From positions 62,001 to 126,000 of the forward strand of contig JAHBZL010000002.1 in NCBI GenBank assembly GCA_019635485.1: DNA of 64,000 nucleotides. The letters are read 5' to 3'. Made by a program: the position numbers and the translations under genes. How positions within the stretch are numbered: the first letter of the stretch is position 1; each line of letters opens with the position of its first letter. This stretch comes from Piscinibacter sp. (GTDB lineage: Bacteria > Pseudomonadota > Gammaproteobacteria > Burkholderiales > Burkholderiaceae_C). Shown here in pieces: positions 18,702-26,951 of this stretch. The notes beneath the pieces were generated by a model. The model saw nothing but the letters and a program-made list of their open reading frames with translations. It had not been told where the DNA came from and made no database searches.

Positions 18702-19430
18702 TCAGAGCGCGCCGCCGTCCGCGCCGAACAGCCGGACCTCGCCGTACTCGCCGGCGGCGCGGCTGCCGGTGTTGTCCGCATCGGTCATCAGGGCGACGCC
18801 GATCAGGCGCCCGGGTTCCTCGCCGAAGGCCCGGCGGTAGTCGGCCACCAGGTCGCGCCGGTACTGCAGCCACCGTCCGCGGCGCCCGGCGCCGGACTCG
18901 ACGACGATCTTGCGCACGCGATCGGTGCGGTGGCTGTGGAACAGCGTCTCGGGCTCGGCGCGGTTGTCCCACACGTACATCAGCGTGGCAAACGGCGGGG
19001 CTTCGCCGGTGAGCGCTTCGGCCAGCTCGAAGGTGGTCCGGTTGCGCAGCGACAGGCGCGCGCGATCCCCGTCGAAGGCGAACAGCACACGCACCGGCGA
19101 GTCGGAGCGGTCGGCATCGCCGAGATCCGCGTCAGCGATCACGTCATCGATGCGCCAGGAGAACTCCACCCGCCCGAGTCGCGACGGCTCGATCCGGACC
19201 GGGCGTCTCAGCATGCTGGCCGACGCATCCGCCTCGGCCCGCACGACGAACTGGCCCCGATCGCGGACCACGCGGTAGTGGGTGCGGCGCTTCCCCGGCA
19301 GCACGAACTCCGACCATCCGGCCTGGGCCACGGTTTCGTCCGGCGGCGGCAAGCCCGCTGGCGCGGCGCAGCCCACCACCAACAGCCCGGCACACACCGG
19401 GCCGAGCAGCCCGGCGGCCAGGCGTGGCAT
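18702..19430 (-). CDS. DUF3047-type lipoprotein
   Basis: 242 residues with a lipoprotein signal (lipobox LVVGC, Cys at residue 21). The mature part matches what I know of DUF3047 proteins: YRVVRDRGQFVVRAEADASAS, LGRVEFSWRIDD and SPVRVLFAFDGD, a predicted beta-sandwich. The function is unknown. It begins 3 bp after the stop of the 411-residue porin on the same strand, so the two are almost surely co-expressed. Envelope localisation is inferred from the lipobox. Confidence 0.82.
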   Translation of the reverse strand: MPRLAAGLLGPVCAGLLVVGCAAPAGLPPPDETVAQAGWSEFVLPGKRRTHYRVVRDRGQFVVRAEADASASMLRRPVRIEPSRLGRVEFSWRIDDVIADADLGDADRSDSPVRVLFAFDGDRARLSLRNRTTFELAEALTGEAPPFATLMYVWDNRAEPETLFHSHRTDRVRKIVVESGAGRRGRWLQYRRDLVADYRRAFGEEPGRLIGVALMTDADNTGSRAAGEYGEVRLFGADGGAL

Positions 19431-19433
19431 GCC

Positions 19434-20669
19434 TCAGAAGCGGTGGCGCAGGCCGATCGCGAAGCTGTTCGAGTCGGTCCCGGCGGTGTCGGTCACACCA
19501 CCGATGAAGCCGGCCTGGCCAGGCGCCGCCTGCGCGAGGTTCTTGTTGTTGAAGTGCGTCAGCACGACGTTGACGTCGGTGCGCTTGGAGAACGAGTACG
19601 TGTAGGCCGCACCGTACGACGCGACATCGGCGTTGGCCGGCCGCTTGTCGTTGAGCGTCGAGTACGCGACATAGATCGTGTGCGGCCCGGTGATGGTCTT
19701 GTAGCCGACATGGATCAGCCGTGCGTCCTGCTTCAGCGCGGTGATGAAGGCATTCGCCACCGTCGCCGCAAACGGCGCCGACGCCGGATTGGCCGACAGC
19801 TGACCCTGCAGGCCCGACAGGCCGGTCGGGTTGTCGTCCTTCACGGAGGCCATTTGCACGTAGGCCGTGCCCGGCCCGATCGCGTAGTAGCCACCGGCGA
19901 CGAACGAGGTGAGCGACTTCTGCCCGACTTCGTTCTCGCGGGTGTTGTAGCCGAGACCGGCGCCGAACCGGTCGGCCTTGTACATGGCCATCCCGCCGAT
20001 CAGCCGGCCGGTGCTGGCACTGCCCTCGCCGAGGCCGTACATCAGCGCCGCGGAGAACGGACCCTGGGCGATGCGATAGGCCACCGCATTGCTGATCCGG
20101 ATGTCGATCGACGGCGGGAACGAGGCGACCTGGCCGGCCGAGAGGCTGGACTGCGTGCCGAGCGTGTCGAACGACGCGGACACTTCGTAGGCCGGCGTGT
20201 ACTGGCGACCGGCCAGGCCGGCGCCGAACGGCGTGATCAGGCCGACGTAGACCTGGCGATCCCAGATGTTGCCGGCCAGGTTGACGCCCACGGTGTTGCC
20301 GACCGACGCGGCAACGTTGCTGACGATCGGCTGCAGCGCCCCCGGCAGGCCGAGCAGCGTTGCCGTGCTGAGCCGGTCGGGCAGTTGCGAGCCGGACAGC
20401 GGCCGGTTGCTGATGCCGCCGGTGTCCATCTCCATGCGGTGTTCCATCGTGAACAGCGCACGGTAGCCGCCGCCCAGGTCCTCGTTGCCGCGGAAGCCGA
20501 GGCGCGAGCCGTCCATGATGCCGCTGACGAGGAAGGTCCTCGTGCCCCCGCGCAGGCCCGTGACCTGGCTGACGCCGCCATCGAGGATGCCGTAGACCGT
20601 GACGCTGCTCTGAGCGAGCGCGGCGGACGAAGCGGCGGCAAGAGCGGTGAGTGCAAGGATTCTTTTCAT
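19434..20669 (-). CDS. trimeric outer-membrane porin (gram-negative porin, Burkholderiales type)
   Basis: 411 residues. The signal peptide MKRILALTALAAASSAALA is followed by QSSVTVYGILDGGVSQVTG, the first beta-strand of Bordetella/Comamonas-type general porins. LGFRGNEDLGGGYRALFTME and the final strand ending IGLRHRF with terminal Phe support insertion by the BAM complex. The ATG at 20669 places the signal peptide correctly; the open frame extends 13 codons upstream. It is longer than the neighbouring porin, mostly in loops. It is probably bicistronic with the DUF3047 lipoprotein. Confidence 0.92.
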   Translation of the reverse strand: MKRILALTALAAASSAALAQSSVTVYGILDGGVSQVTGLRGGTRTFLVSGIMDGSRLGFRGNEDLGGGYRALFTMEHRMEMDTGGISNRPLSGSQLPDRLSTATLLGLPGALQPIVSNVAASVGNTVGVNLAGNIWDRQVYVGLITPFGAGLAGRQYTPAYEVSASFDTLGTQSSLSAGQVASFPPSIDIRISNAVAYRIAQGPFSAALMYGLGEGSASTGRLIGGMAMYKADRFGAGLGYNTRENEVGQKSLTSFVAGGYYAIGPGTAYVQMASVKDDNPTGLSGLQGQLSANPASAPFAATVANAFITALKQDARLIHVGYKTITGPHTIYVAYSTLNDKRPANADVASYGAAYTYSFSKRTDVNVVLTHFNNKNLAQAAPGQAGFIGGVTDTAGTDSNSFAIGLRHRF

Positions 20670-20800
20670 GGTCGGTCTCCGGGACAGGTCAAGCGGGATT
20701 GTGCCCACCGTTGCAGGGCGTCACACGACCTTGTGGCATCCGATCCACGCTCGTTTTCCTTTAGCAGTTGTCGCCTGCATGACAACGGCCGGAAGGCATG

Positions 20801-20825
20801 AAAAAAGCCGCCCGGAGGCGGCTTT
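20801..20825 (-). terminator. Rho-independent terminator of the downstream-reading porin gene
   Basis: On the minus strand a GC-rich stem (AAAGCCGCC / GGCGGCTTT, loop about 4 nt) is followed by a run of six T. It lies 29 bp after the stop of the 331-residue porin, where a terminator is expected. Confidence 0.85.
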
Positions 20826-20853
20826 CAGGATCGTGGGCACGAGGCCCTGGCGA

Positions 20854-21849
20854 TCAGAACGTGTGCTTCATGCCGAACGCGTAGGCATTGCTGTTGTCCA
20901 GCGTGTCCTGCTTGGCCAGGCCAATGTCGAAGTAGACGTTGGTGCGCTTGCTCAGCGGGTAGTCGTAGCCCAGGCCGAACTTCGTGCGGTTGTTGTTGTT
21001 GCCTTCCGGATCCAGACGGGCGTAAGCGGCCTTGAGCTTGCCGCCGCCGATCGGCGCGGTCGCACCGATCAGCACGGTCTTGTTGGTGTTGTTGCCGCCG
21101 TTGGTCTTGCCACGCGAGTAGAAGCCGATCAGCTTGGCAACGCCGAAATCGTAGTGCACGGCCATGTTGACCAGGTTGTTGCCGTCCAGCGCCGCACCGC
21201 CCTCGGCCAGGCGCTCGTAGCCGAGGCCGGCGTACAGCGGGCCCGCCGCGTACTCGACGTTGAAGCCGGTCTGGCGCGGACCGGCGCCTTCCCCCAGGCC
21301 CACCGCGACATTCGCCGTCAGACCGCCGAGGTTCGGGGTCTTGTAGCCGACGGTGTTGTTGGTACGCACCGAGCTGCCGCTGTTCTGCGCAGCGAACAGG
21401 GCGTTCTGCATCGTGCCGATCTGGCCGACGCCGTCCCAGCCGAACGGATCGGACTTGACGGAGATCCAGAACGACGGATCGTACTCACGACCCAGGTACA
21501 CCGAGCCGGCCGCGGCGCTGGTCAGCTGCACGTAGCTGCGACCGTACCACATGATGCCCGACGCATCGATCGCGCCGTTGTCAGGCGTGAAGCGGTGTTC
21601 GATCTGGAACTGGGCCGACAGGCCACCGCCCAGGTCTTCGTTGCCGCGGAAGCCCAGGCGCGAAGCTGCGGACTGCTGCATCGTCCAGGCCTCGTTGCCC
21701 GGGGTGCCCGGGTTGGTGGCACAGCCCGGCGCGCAGCTATTCTTCGCGATGCTCAGGTCCAGCAAGCCGTAGATCGTCACCGACGACTGCGCCGACGCGG
21801 TACCCGCGAATGCGCCCAACACGGCAAGAGCGAGCAGAGATCTTTTCAT
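20854..21849 (-). CDS. trimeric outer-membrane porin (second copy)
   Basis: 331 residues. Signal peptide MKRSLLALAVLGAFAGTASA, mature start QSSVTIYGLLDLSIAKN. LGFRGNEDLGGGLSAQFQIE and the C-terminal strand ending GMKHTF with terminal Phe are typical of the family. It has an extra loop near the N-terminus with two cysteines (NSCAPGCATN), likely a disulfide. A good ribosome site (AGGAG, 9 bases) precedes the ATG. Its own promoter and terminator are visible, so it is a monocistronic unit. Confidence 0.93.
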   Translation of the reverse strand: MKRSLLALAVLGAFAGTASAQSSVTIYGLLDLSIAKNSCAPGCATNPGTPGNEAWTMQQSAASRLGFRGNEDLGGGLSAQFQIEHRFTPDNGAIDASGIMWYGRSYVQLTSAAAGSVYLGREYDPSFWISVKSDPFGWDGVGQIGTMQNALFAAQNSGSSVRTNNTVGYKTPNLGGLTANVAVGLGEGAGPRQTGFNVEYAAGPLYAGLGYERLAEGGAALDGNNLVNMAVHYDFGVAKLIGFYSRGKTNGGNNTNKTVLIGATAPIGGGKLKAAYARLDPEGNNNNRTKFGLGYDYPLSKRTNVYFDIGLAKQDTLDNSNAYAFGMKHTF

Positions 21850-21942
21850 TGCGACTATCTCCTAGGTTGAACAAGAGGTCCCGATCGACTGGCGCCCGTT
21901 GCGGGCAGATCAGGCCGAACCCCCTCAGCGGAAGTTGCGCGT

Positions 21943-21971
21943 ATTGCACCAGAGCCCCCCTGCGCTTGCAA
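21943..21971 (-). promoter_or_regulatory. candidate promoter of the 331-residue porin
   Basis: Reading on the minus strand, TTGCAA (-35, 21971-21966) is separated by 17 bp from TGCAAT (-10, 21948-21943). This gives a 5' untranslated leader of roughly 85 bases. The assignment is from consensus and spacing only. The rest of the 217-bp gap to coq7 shows no gene. Confidence 0.4.
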
Positions 21972-22066
21972 AGATTTGGGACGAATATCGCCTCGCCTGT
22001 TGTCTGAGCACAACGAGATGTTGCGCACCGTCGGGGGGCACCGATTGACTTATTCTTGTCACTTCA

Positions 22067-22711
22067 ATGGACCGCATCGACCCCTCGCCGCTCGACCGCC
22101 TGCTCGGCACGCTGGACATCGCCCTGCGCACGGTGAGTGGCGCCAGCCATGCGGCGCGCCCGTGTCCGCATGCGCCTGGCGGATCCCACGCGGACCTTTC
22201 GGATGCGGATCGCGCCTTGTCCGGCGCCCTCATGCGTGTCAATCACGTCGGCGAAGTCTGTGCCCAGGCGCTCTACAGTGCCCAGGCGCTGAGCACACGC
22301 GACCCGGCGTTGCGGCGGCAGTTCGAGACCGCCGCCCGCGAGGAGACCGATCACCTGGCCTGGACCCAGCAACGGTTGCGGGAACTGGGGTCCCGTCCCA
22401 GCCTGCTCAACCCGCTCTGGTACGGCGGCGCGTTCGCGATCGGACTGATCGCGGGTCGGGCCGGCGACGCCGCCAGCCTCGGTTTCCTGGTCGAAACGGA
22501 GCGTCAGGTGGAGCGCCATCTGGAGGGTCACCTGGACCGTCTGCCGCCCGGCGATGCGGCGTCACGCGCAATCGTCGATCAGATGCGCCAGGACGAGGCC
22601 CGACATGCCGAGATGGCGCGGACGGCCGGTGCCCGCGCGTTGCCCGCGCCGATGCGGTGGGCGATGCGCGCGGCCGCCAAGGTCATGACGACGACCGCGC
22701 ACCGGGTCTGA
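22067..22711 (+). CDS. coq7: 3-demethoxyubiquinol 3-hydroxylase Coq7
   Basis: 214 residues. It is a carboxylate-bridged di-iron hydroxylase of ubiquinone synthesis. Two repeat-like di-iron motifs are present: [15 protein letters not shown] with EETDHLAW, and the second half with [14 protein letters not shown] and DEARHAEMA, supplying the Glu and His ligands. The length fits the bacterial family. It is convergent with the OsmC gene. Confidence 0.95.
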   Translation: MDRIDPSPLDRLLGTLDIALRTVSGASHAARPCPHAPGGSHADLSDADRALSGALMRVNHVGEVCAQALYSAQALSTRDPALRRQFETAAREETDHLAWTQQRLRELGSRPSLLNPLWYGGAFAIGLIAGRAGDAASLGFLVETERQVERHLEGHLDRLPPGDAASRAIVDQMRQDEARHAEMARTAGARALPAPMRWAMRAAAKVMTTTAHRV

Positions 22712-22721
22712 CGCGGCGGCT

Positions 22722-23144
22722 TCAGGCCGACACGATCTCGAAGCTGGTGGTCATCGCCGCCGTCTTGCCCAGCATGGCGCTGGCCGAGCAGTACTTCTCG
22801 TGCGACAGGCGCACGGCCCGGTCGACCGCGGCCTCCGGCAGGTCTCGCCCGGTGATCGTGAAGTGCATGTGGATGCGCGTGAACACCTTCGGGTCGGTCT
22901 CGGCCCGGTCGGCATCGACCTTGACGCGGCAGCCGCGCACGTCGTGGCGGCCGCGACGCAGGATCAGCACCACGTCGTAGGCCGTGCAGGCCCCCGTACC
23001 GGCGAGCACGGTTTCCATCGGCCGCGGCGCCAGATTGCGGCCGCCGCCGTCGGGCGCACCGTCTATCGTCAGCAGGTGACCGCTGCCGGTTTCCGCGGCG
23101 AAGGCCATGCCCACGTCGGGCAGCCAGTTGATCGTGCACTCCAT
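22722..23144 (-). CDS. OsmC/Ohr family protein
   Basis: 140 residues from the ATG at 23144, which has GAGGA just upstream; an upstream in-frame TTG at 23162 is less likely. It is a small cytoplasmic thiol peroxidase-like fold. The two redox cysteines are visible: one in LAGTGACTAYDVV and one in HEKYCSASAML. The pattern is that of the YhfA/OsmC-like branch rather than Ohr. The substrate is probably a peroxide, inferred from the family. Confidence 0.88.
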   Translation of the reverse strand: MECTINWLPDVGMAFAAETGSGHLLTIDGAPDGGGRNLAPRPMETVLAGTGACTAYDVVLILRRGRHDVRGCRVKVDADRAETDPKVFTRIHMHFTITGRDLPEAAVDRAVRLSHEKYCSASAMLGKTAAMTTSFEIVSA

Positions 23145-23259
23145 GCTCGGTCCTCGTTCCAAAACCTGTCACCCGGGCACCTGACTGGTGCGGCGGCCCT
23201 GCATTGTGCGTTGCGTCACGTGGGCCGAGAGTTCTCCCTAAGTCAATCGACGGAAGTTA

Positions 23260-23288
23260 TTGCGGCGCAGCATGAAAGCACCTACACT
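23260..23288 (+). promoter_or_regulatory. candidate promoter of the small RNA before ilvA
   Basis: TTGCGG (23260-23265) and TACACT (23283-23288) are separated by exactly 17 bp. Predicted transcription start is near 23295. The matches are 3/6 and 4/6, so the call is tentative; the terminator downstream and the lack of a gene support it. Confidence 0.35.
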
Positions 23289-23294
23289 GCAACG

Positions 23295-23424
23295 CATTCG
23301 GTGGTCGTTCTCGTTCGGTTGACGTTCGTTTCGACGCGTTTTCGACCCTGAGCCGATTGTCTCCTCCACCTCCTCCATTGGTGGATTCAGCCCAAGGCAG
23401 CAATGCCTTGGGCTCTTTTCTTTG
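23295..23424 (+). ncRNA. candidate small RNA with anti-Shine-Dalgarno loop
   Basis: The 343-bp gap 23145-23487 holds no protein gene on the plus strand. It has a plausible promoter, a C/U-rich segment (23361-23376), a hairpin CCACC/GGTGG whose nine-base loop is TCCTCCATT, and a strong terminator. A loop presenting UCCUCC could pair with Shine-Dalgarno sequences, as in known C-rich-loop bacterial sRNAs. A 12-base match to the 6S RNA central motif (CCCTGAGCCGAT, 23346-23357) is present, but the rest does not fold as 6S. The predicted size is about 130 nt. It could instead be an ilvA leader, since ilvA starts 63 bp past the terminator. Confidence 0.5.
23390..23423 (+). terminator. Rho-independent terminator upstream of ilvA
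   Basis: A perfect 10-bp stem GCCCAAGGCA / TGCCTTGGGC with a 4-base loop is followed by TCTTTTCTTT. It ends the candidate small RNA or acts as an attenuator 64 bp before the ilvA start. Confidence 0.88.
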
Positions 23425-23487
23425 GGCGGTCGCCGGCGCCCGCGAAGCTATGATGCGGCGCCGCAACGGCCCCTCCCGGAGACAGCC

Positions 23488-25053
23488 ATGGCCGGCCCAC
23501 GCCGCAGCCCGAACGACCAGTCCAAGCCCCGCCCGAAGCTGAAGCCGGCCGACTACCTGCAGAAGATCCTCACCGCCCGGGTCTACGACGTGGCGAGGGA
23601 GACGCCGCTGGACCTGGCGCGCAGCCTGTCCAAGCGGCTGGGCAACCAGGTGCTGCTCAAGCGCGAGGACGACCAGCCGGTCTTCAGCTTCAAGCTGCGC
23701 GGGGCGTACAACAAGATGGCGCACCTCGATGCAGAGCAACTGCGCCGCGGCGTGATCTGCGCGTCGGCGGGCAACCATGCGCAGGGCGTGGCGCTGGGCG
23801 CGCGCCGCCTCGGCTGCCGCGCACTGGTGGTGATGCCGGTGACGACCCCGCGTCTGAAGATCGACGCGGTGAAGGCGCTCGGCGGCGAGGTCGTGCTGCA
23901 CGGCGACAGCTATTCGGACGCCTACCAGCACGCGCTCGGCCTGGAGCGCGAGCAGGGCCTGACGTTCGTGCATCCCTTCGATGACCCGGATGTCATCGCC
24001 GGCCAGGGCACGATCGCGATGGAGATCCTGCGTCAGCACCCCGGCCCGATCGATGCCGTGTTCGTCGCCATCGGCGGCGGCGGCCTGGTCTCCGGCGTCG
24101 CGGCCTACATCAAGTCCGTGCGCCCGGAGATCAAGGTGATCGGCGTGCAGACCACGGACTCCGACGCGATGCTGCGCTCGGTGCGCGCCGGCAAGCGGGT
24201 CACGCTGCCGGATGTCGGTCTGTTCTCGGACGGCACCGCGGTCAAGCTGGTCGGCGAGGAGACCTTCCGCCTGACCCGGCAACTGGTGGACGACTTCGTC
24301 GTGGTCGACACCGACGCGGTGTGCGCCGCGATCAAGGACGTCTTCCAGGACACGCGCAGCATCCTCGAGCCGGCCGGTGCGCTCGGCGTGGCTGCGGTGA
24401 AGCAGTACGTGGAGCGCGAGCGCACGAAGGGCCGGACCTACGTCGCGATCACCTGCGGCGCGAACATGAACTTCGACCGCCTGCGCTTCGTCGCCGAGCG
24501 GGCCGAGGTCGGCGAGGAGCGCGAGGCGCTGTTCGCGGTCACGATCCCGGAGGAACGCGGCAGCTTCCGGCGCCTGTGCGCGCTGATCGGCGCACGCGCG
24601 GTGACCGAGTTCAACTACCGCATCTCGGAGGCGAACCAGGCGCATGTCTTCGTCGGCGTGGCGATCGCCAACCGCGAGGAGGCCGGCAAGCTGGCCCGCA
24701 ACTTCGAGCGGCACGGCTTCGCCACGCTGGACCTGACCGACGACGAGCTGGCCAAACAGCACGTGCGCCACCTGGTGGGCGGGCGCAGCGAGCTGGCGCG
24801 CGACGAGCGGCTATTCCGCTTCATCTTCCCCGAGCGTCCGGGCGCGCTGATGCGCTTCCTCGAGAGCATGCACCCCGACTGGAACATCAGCCTGTTCCAT
24901 TACCGCAACCAGGGCGCGGACTACGGACGCATCCTGGTCGGCCTGCAGGTGCCCAAGGCCGACCGGCAGGCCTTCCGCGCATTCGTCGACGGGCTCGCCT
25001 ACCCGTGCGAAGACGAGACGGACAACCCCGTCTACCGCCTCTTCCTGCGCTGA
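23488..25053 (+). CDS. ilvA: threonine ammonia-lyase, biosynthetic
   Basis: 521 residues, the length of the biosynthetic enzyme. It deaminates threonine to 2-oxobutanoate, the first step towards isoleucine. The PLP lysine is K69 in SFKLRGA, ASAGNHAQGVA binds substrate, and GGGGLVSG holds the cofactor phosphate. The C-terminal third (after about residue 330) carries two ACT-like regulatory domains (EERGSFRRLC... and ERPGALMRFLE...), so isoleucine feedback is expected. The ATG at 23488 follows a GGAGACAGCC ribosome site. Confidence 0.95.
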   Translation: MAGPRRSPNDQSKPRPKLKPADYLQKILTARVYDVARETPLDLARSLSKRLGNQVLLKREDDQPVFSFKLRGAYNKMAHLDAEQLRRGVICASAGNHAQGVALGARRLGCRALVVMPVTTPRLKIDAVKALGGEVVLHGDSYSDAYQHALGLEREQGLTFVHPFDDPDVIAGQGTIAMEILRQHPGPIDAVFVAIGGGGLVSGVAAYIKSVRPEIKVIGVQTTDSDAMLRSVRAGKRVTLPDVGLFSDGTAVKLVGEETFRLTRQLVDDFVVVDTDAVCAAIKDVFQDTRSILEPAGALGVAAVKQYVERERTKGRTYVAITCGANMNFDRLRFVAERAEVGEEREALFAVTIPEERGSFRRLCALIGARAVTEFNYRISEANQAHVFVGVAIANREEAGKLARNFERHGFATLDLTDDELAKQHVRHLVGGRSELARDERLFRFIFPERPGALMRFLESMHPDWNISLFHYRNQGADYGRILVGLQVPKADRQAFRAFVDGLAYPCEDETDNPVYRLFLR

Positions 25054-25175
25054 GGTCGCCCCCCGCCGGGCGGCTTCGGATTGCGCCGTCCACGGCCGCG
25101 GCCCCACAATAAGTAAGCGGCCGCACTGGGCGGCGCGAATCCTGCATCCGAATCCTGGATCCCACTGGCGCCGTC

Positions 25176-26246
25176 ATGTCGGTCAACCGCTCGCTGATCA
25201 CTCCCACCGCGAATCCGCTGCTCGAGCAGGCTTTGCGCGAGAAGCTGGCGCGGCGCAGCGAGACGATGGGCAGCTTGGGCGAGCTGGAGCCACTGGCGGT
25301 CCGGCTGGGTCTAATCCAGAACACGCTGAAGCCGCGTTTCCGCACGCCACAACTGGTGCTGTTCGCCGCCGACCATGGCCTGGCCGTCGACGGTATCGGC
25401 ATCCCGGGCCGGCCGTCGACGGCACGCCTGGTCGGCAGCCTGCTGGCTTCGCAGCTGCCGGTGGCGGTGTTCGCGCGCATCCAGGGGCTGGAGCTCTCGG
25501 TGGTCGACTGCGGCGTCGCGGAGCCGGTGGTGCCGCATGCCCGGCTGCTGGCGCGCAAGATCGCGCATGGCACCCGCAGCGCGCGCGCGACGATGGCGAT
25601 GTCGCTCGACCAGGCGCATGCCGCCATCCGCGCCGGCATGGAGATCGCCGACTCGCTGCCCGGCAACGCGATCGCCTGCGCCGGCATCGGGGTGGGCGCG
25701 CACGAGAGCGCTGCCCTGGTCCTGTCCCGGCTCGCCGGCACCGAACTGCGCGACCTGCTGAGTTCCGGACCAGCCATGAATGCCGACGACCTGCAGCACC
25801 TGCTCGGCGTGCTGCAGGGCGCACAGGGCCGCCACAAGGATGCGGCCGACCCGGTCGAGGTGCTGGCCGCGTTCGGCGGCTTCGAGATGGCGATGATGGT
25901 CGGCGTGATGCTGGTGGCGGGCAGCAAGCGCCACCTGATCGTCGTCGACGGCGTGCCGGCCTGCGCGGCGCTGATGGTCGCTTCGCGCATCGCACCGGCC
26001 GTCACCGACTACTGCGTGTACTGCCGCAGCCACGGCCACCACGGCCTGGACCGCACGCTGGCACTGTTCCAGGCCTCGGCCCTGCTCGAGCTGGGCATGG
26101 AAAGCACCGACGGCACCGGCGCCACGCTGGCCTGGCCGCTGATCCGCAGCGCAGCGGCGCTGCTCACCGAAGTCGCCGAAGGTGAAGACCCCGGCCCGTC
26201 GCGGCCGACGCCGATTCCCACCCTCACCGGCGCCGGGACGCTCTGA
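25176..26246 (+). CDS. divergent CobT-like phosphoribosyltransferase
   Basis: 356 residues. The frame aligns with CobT (nicotinate-nucleotide:dimethylbenzimidazole phosphoribosyltransferase): LVLFAADHGLAVDGIG, VVDCGVAEPV, AGIGVGAHESAALVL, DPVEVLAAFGGFEMAMM, VVDGVPACAALMVA and DGTGATLAWPL. The conserved Glu of the usual GEG(S/T)GA motif is Asp here (STDGTGA), and the GEMGIGNTT segment is altered. No other cobamide gene is near. It may activate another base or have lost activity. The alignment is by eye. Confidence 0.75.
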   Translation: MSVNRSLITPTANPLLEQALREKLARRSETMGSLGELEPLAVRLGLIQNTLKPRFRTPQLVLFAADHGLAVDGIGIPGRPSTARLVGSLLASQLPVAVFARIQGLELSVVDCGVAEPVVPHARLLARKIAHGTRSARATMAMSLDQAHAAIRAGMEIADSLPGNAIACAGIGVGAHESAALVLSRLAGTELRDLLSSGPAMNADDLQHLLGVLQGAQGRHKDAADPVEVLAAFGGFEMAMMVGVMLVAGSKRHLIVVDGVPACAALMVASRIAPAVTDYCVYCRSHGHHGLDRTLALFQASALLELGMESTDGTGATLAWPLIRSAAALLTEVAEGEDPGPSRPTPIPTLTGAGTL

Positions 26247-26252
26247 CGCGCC

Positions 26253-26888
26253 TCAGCGGGTGGCCGCGCCGGGCGTGCGCGGCAAGCGGCCAGGAGGCAG
26301 CGGCTGCGGCGGCGGCGGCGCGCCCGGCGAGGCCTGCCCGGGCATCGTGGCGCCTGGCGGTGCTGCGGCCGGACGCGGCGCCGGCGTCAACGCCGGTGCC
26401 GGGGGCGTGAATCGCACGCCGTCGGAGGGCGTCGGCGGCAACGTGCCGGTCGCGGGCGCGGCCAGCGGCGGGACCTCGAGTGTCAGCGCCGGACTTCCTT
26501 CCGCCGGGCCGATCGCCGCGCTGCGCAGGCTCACCGACTGCAGCACCAGGTCCCCATCGAGCGCCGAGCCGACCGCATAGGTCCGGGCCGGCTTGCTGTC
26601 CACGGCGATGGTCGCGAAGCCGGCGGTGGACGGGGCCTTTGCCGCCATCACGCCGAGCAGCTTGAAGCGCGAGGCCAGTTCCGGCGCGGCGGCCACCGGC
26701 GCCCCGGCCGTGTCACGCGGCGTGACGCCGAGCAGCCGGCCGAGGTCGCCGCGCTGCGCCGTCGAATCGCCGACCGCCACCGCGTAGACCGGGGCGGGCT
26801 GGGCGCGCACGAACAGCCGCAGGCCCCAGAACACGGCGGTACCCGCGACCAGCGCCCAGACGGCAAACGCGGTGAGTCTTGCCAACAT
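26253..26888 (-). CDS. gspC: type II secretion protein GspC
   Basis: 211 residues. It starts MLARLTAFAVWALVAGTAVF, a single N-terminal transmembrane helix, then a periplasmic homology region (FKLLGVMAAK, FATIAVDSKPARTYAVGSALDGDLVLQ split over two strands) that contacts the secretin. No PDZ domain is present; instead the last 60 or so residues are a Pro/Ala-rich tail. It is divergent from gspG and convergent with the CobT-like gene (6-bp gap). Confidence 0.88.
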   Translation of the reverse strand: MLARLTAFAVWALVAGTAVFWGLRLFVRAQPAPVYAVAVGDSTAQRGDLGRLLGVTPRDTAGAPVAAAPELASRFKLLGVMAAKAPSTAGFATIAVDSKPARTYAVGSALDGDLVLQSVSLRSAAIGPAEGSPALTLEVPPLAAPATGTLPPTPSDGVRFTPPAPALTPAPRPAAAPPGATMPGQASPGAPPPPQPLPPGRLPRTPGAATR

Positions 26889-26951
26889 GCGCGGATTATG
26901 ATTCAGCGATCCGCCAACGCCGCGGCCCGCGCTTGACGGGCCGGTCACAAG

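Noticed and set aside
23295-23424. Full 6S RNA gene
   Set aside because: Only one 12-base motif fits; the 5' and 3' closing strands do not pair and a terminator interrupts the expected length.
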